Below, piece after piece: positions 13,862 to 16,555 of a stretch of DNA of 16,555 bases; position 1 is the stretch's first letter, and every line of letters starts with the position of its first letter. Made by a program: the position numbers and the translations under genes. The stretch covers positions 9,330 through 25,884 of the forward strand of contig DBOG01000043.1 of assembly GCA_002299915.1 (NCBI GenBank). The letters are read 5' to 3'. This stretch comes from Proteobacteria bacterium UBA652 (GTDB lineage: Bacteria; Pseudomonadota; Gammaproteobacteria; Nitrosococcales; Methylophagaceae). The notes beneath the pieces were generated by a model. The model had not been told where the DNA came from, searched no databases, and saw only the letters and a list, made by a program, of their open reading frames with translations.

Positions 13862-16309
13862 ATGGCTGTTTGTTACCATTGCGGTCTACCCGCGCCAGAA
13901 TCTACATTTTCTACAGAAATAGCGGGTAAACAGCGGCTGTTTTGCTGTTTTGCATGCCAAACAGTGTGTGACACAATTCACCAAGCTGGCTTACAAGATT
14001 TTTATCAGAAGACAACTGAATCACAACCGCTGGCACCACCGCCTTTATCTCTCATCGCTGCTAGTGAATCACAATTTAATGCCTATGATTCTGATGCAGT
14101 GCAAGCCGAATATATGGCTGAATTGGCGACGGTACGCTCGCTTGATTTATTGGTAGAAGGCATTCATTGTGCTGCCTGTGTTTGGTTAATTGAACGAGCA
14201 TTATCTAAGCTGAACGGGTTAGTGAAAGCAGAAGTTAATCTCACCGCAAGGCGCTTACACATTAAATGGGATAATGGTCAGTTAGCCTTATCTCAAATAT
14301 TACAAACATTGGCTAATATTGGCTATGCAGCAGTGCCGTATGAAACTGATTTAGCGGAAAGTACACTGGCGCAGCGTAATCGTGGTTTATTGTATCGGAT
14401 GGCATTTGCTGGTTTTGCGGCGATGAATATGATGTGGATCGCTATCGCCTTGTATGCAGGTGCAGATGAAGGCGGTTTCCGGACATGGTTTCATTGGATT
14501 GGCTTTGCGATTGCGAGCCCTACTTTATTTTATGCGGGATTTCCTTTCCTAAGAAATGCTTTATTAGGATTACGCCATGGCCATTTAACCATGGATTTAC
14601 CGATTTCAATCGGTGCTTTAGTCACCTATTTCTATTCTACTTATGTCATGTTCTCAGGGTCGCAGATAGGCGATGTATATTTTGATACGGTGGTGAACTT
14701 CTTATTTGTAATTTTAATTGGGCGTTATTTGGAAGCGATGTCAAAACGAGAGGCATTATCGGCCACCCGTCGATTATTTGCCTTGCAACCTAAATTAGCG
14801 ACAGTGATAAAAGAAAATGAGCCGATGTCTGTGCCCATCTCAGCAGTACACATTGGCGATGCTGTATTGGTGCGGCCAGGTGAAAAAATCCCCGTAGATG
14901 GGCTGGTGATTAAAGGTCAAAGTGGGGTCGATGAGTCTATGCTCAGTGGCGAATCACAAGCGGTGTTGAAACAAGTGGGTGATACTGTTATTGCGGGCAG
15001 TGTGAATGGTGAGGGTGCCTTTACAGTACGTACTGAGCAAGTATTACGCAATACGGTGTTATCGAAGATTGTTGATTTAATGGAAAGGGCGCAAGCCTCC
15101 AAGGCGCCGATTCAATCAACAGCAGATAAGCTTGTGCCGTGGTTTGTTCTGATTACACTGAGTTTAGCCGCGCTGACTTTTTGGTATTGGTTTGCGGTTG
15201 GCGGTGAGGGTGAGAAAGCCTTATTAGCTGCGGTTTCAGTATTGATTATTACCTGCCCTTGTGCGCTGGGCTTGGCGACACCGATGGCAATTGCAGTGGC
15301 ATCGGGTGTAGCTGCTAAGCGAGGGATTTTAATCAAGCAGGGTGCCGTGCTTGAATATTTATCAAAAGTGACCCAGTTTGTGTTTGATAAAACAGGCACG
15401 TTAACACAAGGTAAATTAACCGTTGCTAAGATTCAGCTAGGAACGGAGCTGGATGAAACACAGTTGATCCAAGTCGCGGCGAGCGTTGAACAACAATCAG
15501 AGCATGCGGTTGCACAAGCCATTGTGGCGGCGGCAAAAGCTCAAAATATCGACTTGTTTGAGGTGACTGACTTTGATTCTTTCCCCGGACAAGGAGTGAT
15601 CGCACAAGTCGGTGATACAGGGGTGCAAATTGGCACCCAAACCTGGTTACTTGAGCGCGGCGTGATAATATCAGATAAGCACATTGAACAATGTGCTGCA
15701 TGGGAGCAACAAGGCGTAAGTTGTGTATGTGTCATCCAATCAGGTAATGTATTAGGTATATTAGGGTTGGCTGATACACTACGTGAGGATGCAGTAGACA
15801 CCTTATCGGCCTTGCGACAAGATAAGGTGACCATTCATGTGATCAGCGGTGATAAACAGGCTGTAGTCGCCGCTATTACCCGTGATCTAGGTGAATTATC
15901 TATGCAGGCCGAAGTCTTACCTCAAGATAAGTCAGAAGTCGTGTCAGTGCTCCAGCAACAAGGCGAAATTGTAGCGATGGTAGGTGATGGGGTAAATGAT
16001 GCGCCGGCGTTGGTACAGGCAGATGTTGGGATTGCCTTGGCATCGGGCACGGATGTGTCGGCAGAGAGTGCTGATATTGTGTTAAATCAACCGGGATTGC
16101 ATAAGGTATTAGAAGCACGGCAGCTAGCTAGGCAAACCTTACGTACGATTAAACAGAACATCGGTCTATCGATTACCTATAACGTCATTATGGTACCCTT
16201 AGCTATGATGGGTTTGGTGAGTCCGCTTGTGGCGGCATTAACCATGCCAATAAGTTCATTATTGGTGATCGGTAATGCTGCACGGCTAAGACGATTTAAC
16301 AAGGAATAA
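13862..16309 (+). CDS. ccoI: Copper-translocating P1B-type ATPase CcoI (FixI)
   Basis: Exports Cu(I) from the cytoplasm to supply CuB of the cbb3 oxidase. The 815 residues run as follows. A Cys-rich N-terminal module has C4, C7, C28, C29 and C32. A heavy-metal-associated domain has CAAC (103-106). Eight membrane helices carry the transport motif CPC (465-467) and, in the last two helices, Y773-N774 and M795..S798-S799. The actuator loop is SGES (362-365), the phosphorylation site is D509 in DKTGT, and the hinge is GDGVND (708-713). The nucleotide-domain motif normally SEHP reads SEHA here: H548 is kept and the proline is lost. The Cys-rich module and operon position favour CcoI over CopA. There is no clear ribosome site; translation probably couples to ccoH. 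Confidence 0.96.
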   Translation: MAVCYHCGLPAPESTFSTEIAGKQRLFCCFACQTVCDTIHQAGLQDFYQKTTESQPLAPPPLSLIAASESQFNAYDSDAVQAEYMAELATVRSLDLLVEGIHCAACVWLIERALSKLNGLVKAEVNLTARRLHIKWDNGQLALSQILQTLANIGYAAVPYETDLAESTLAQRNRGLLYRMAFAGFAAMNMMWIAIALYAGADEGGFRTWFHWIGFAIASPTLFYAGFPFLRNALLGLRHGHLTMDLPISIGALVTYFYSTYVMFSGSQIGDVYFDTVVNFLFVILIGRYLEAMSKREALSATRRLFALQPKLATVIKENEPMSVPISAVHIGDAVLVRPGEKIPVDGLVIKGQSGVDESMLSGESQAVLKQVGDTVIAGSVNGEGAFTVRTEQVLRNTVLSKIVDLMERAQASKAPIQSTADKLVPWFVLITLSLAALTFWYWFAVGGEGEKALLAAVSVLIITCPCALGLATPMAIAVASGVAAKRGILIKQGAVLEYLSKVTQFVFDKTGTLTQGKLTVAKIQLGTELDETQLIQVAASVEQQSEHAVAQAIVAAAKAQNIDLFEVTDFDSFPGQGVIAQVGDTGVQIGTQTWLLERGVIISDKHIEQCAAWEQQGVSCVCVIQSGNVLGILGLADTLREDAVDTLSALRQDKVTIHVISGDKQAVVAAITRDLGELSMQAEVLPQDKSEVVSVLQQQGEIVAMVGDGVNDAPALVQADVGIALASGTDVSAESADIVLNQPGLHKVLEARQLARQTLRTIKQNIGLSITYNVIMVPLAMMGLVSPLVAALTMPISSLLVIGNAARLRRFNKE

Positions 16310-16312
16310 AGT

Positions 16313-16498
16313 ATGGACGTTATTTATGGTTTATTACCTGGCATGCTATTAATCGGTGCGCTGGGGGTGGGTGTTTTTATCTGGTCAGTTCGCAGCGGCC
16401 AGTATGATGATCTGGAAGGCGATGCCAATAGGATATTATTCGATGATGAATCTGAGCAAGTAGTAGAAGAGAATAATGGAAAAAACATTGAAAAATAA
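16313..16498 (+). CDS. ccoS: cbb3 oxidase maturation protein CcoS
   Basis: A 61-residue single-helix protein needed for cofactor insertion (haem/CuB) in cbb3 maturation. The N-terminal helix covers about residues 5-25. The family signature SGQYDDLEGDANRILFDD (28-45) follows intact. The C terminus is a short acidic tail. AAGGA at 16301-16305, at the end of ccoI, sits 7 bases before ATG 16313, so the two genes are coupled. It completes the ccoGHIS set. No anomaly. Confidence 0.95.
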   Translation: MDVIYGLLPGMLLIGALGVGVFIWSVRSGQYDDLEGDANRILFDDESEQVVEENNGKNIEK

Positions 16499-16514
16499 CG
16501 GTGCGGAGTAAAAA

Positions 16515-16555
16515 ATGAATACGACAACGTTACTGATTAATTTTTTACTTTTTGT
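16515..16555 (+). CDS. Start of a further gene, probable membrane protein (3' truncated by window edge)
   Basis: Thirteen complete codons follow ATG 16515, reading MNTTTLLINFLLF, a hydrophobic start. GGAG at 16505-16508 is a good ribosome site 6 bases before it, and the gap after ccoS is only 16 bases, so it is likely part of the same transcript. In many gammaproteobacteria the gene after ccoS encodes a TauE/SafE-like (COG2836) membrane protein, often next to ccoGHIS. That identity is inferred from position alone. Confidence 0.5.
   Translation, partial: MNTTTLLINFLLF

Noticed and set aside
15426..16118. Several minus-strand open frames within ccoI
   Set aside because: They overlap the conserved P and N domains of the ATPase and have atypical composition, so they are shadows.
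1..16555. Mobile element, CRISPR, phage or defence system
   Set aside because: All space is taken by conserved housekeeping and respiratory genes on one strand. No transposase, regularly spaced repeats, integrase or attachment-like duplication was seen.

Overview
The window is ordinary, densely packed core genome of a gammaproteobacterium. Every gene is on the + strand. The IHF-beta sequence, the hisC-tyrA-aroA-cmk-rpsA gene order and the separate ccoN and ccoO genes fit that class. Moderately AT-rich codon usage and the overall gene style loosely suggest Cardiobacteriales (Wohlfahrtiimonas/Ignatzschineria-like), but that genus-level guess is weak. I see no insertion sequence, prophage, CRISPR array, tRNA or rRNA, and no gene-free stretch over about 200 bases.

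Region 1 (1-7262) is a tightly coupled run of housekeeping genes. It holds the 3' end of ileS, lspA (signal peptidase II), hisC, tyrA, aroA, cmk and, after a 155-base leader, rpsA. From hisC to rpsA this matches the aromatic-biosynthesis 'supraoperon' described in pseudomonads (serC-pheA-hisHb-tyrA-aroF-cmk-rpsA). Here the upstream serC-pheA half is absent and ileS-lspA abuts hisC directly. A hairpin follows rpsA.

Region 2 (7263-8158) has ihfB with a recognisable extended -10 promoter, followed 14 bases later by a small Mth938-like (DUF498-type) protein. The lapA/lapB genes that commonly follow ihfB are missing at this position.

Region 3 (8159-16555) is a complete cbb3-type cytochrome oxidase locus for respiration at low oxygen. 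An exact FNR/ANR box, placed as for a class II promoter, precedes ccoN, ccoO, ccoQ, ccoP and a 39-residue single-helix protein resembling CcoM. A strong intrinsic terminator closes this structural operon. The maturation cluster follows: ccoG (polyferredoxin), ccoH, ccoI (copper P-type ATPase) and ccoS, then the first 13 codons of a further membrane-protein-like gene cut by the window edge.

I did not find a previously undescribed system. The points most worth a second look are the ccoN leader hairpin, an acidic insertion in the second haem domain of CcoP, the HP-to-HA change in CcoI, expanded periplasmic loops in LspA, a non-acidic cofactor-discriminating position in TyrA, the extra small subunit gene, and the hybrid ileS-lspA-hisC junction.
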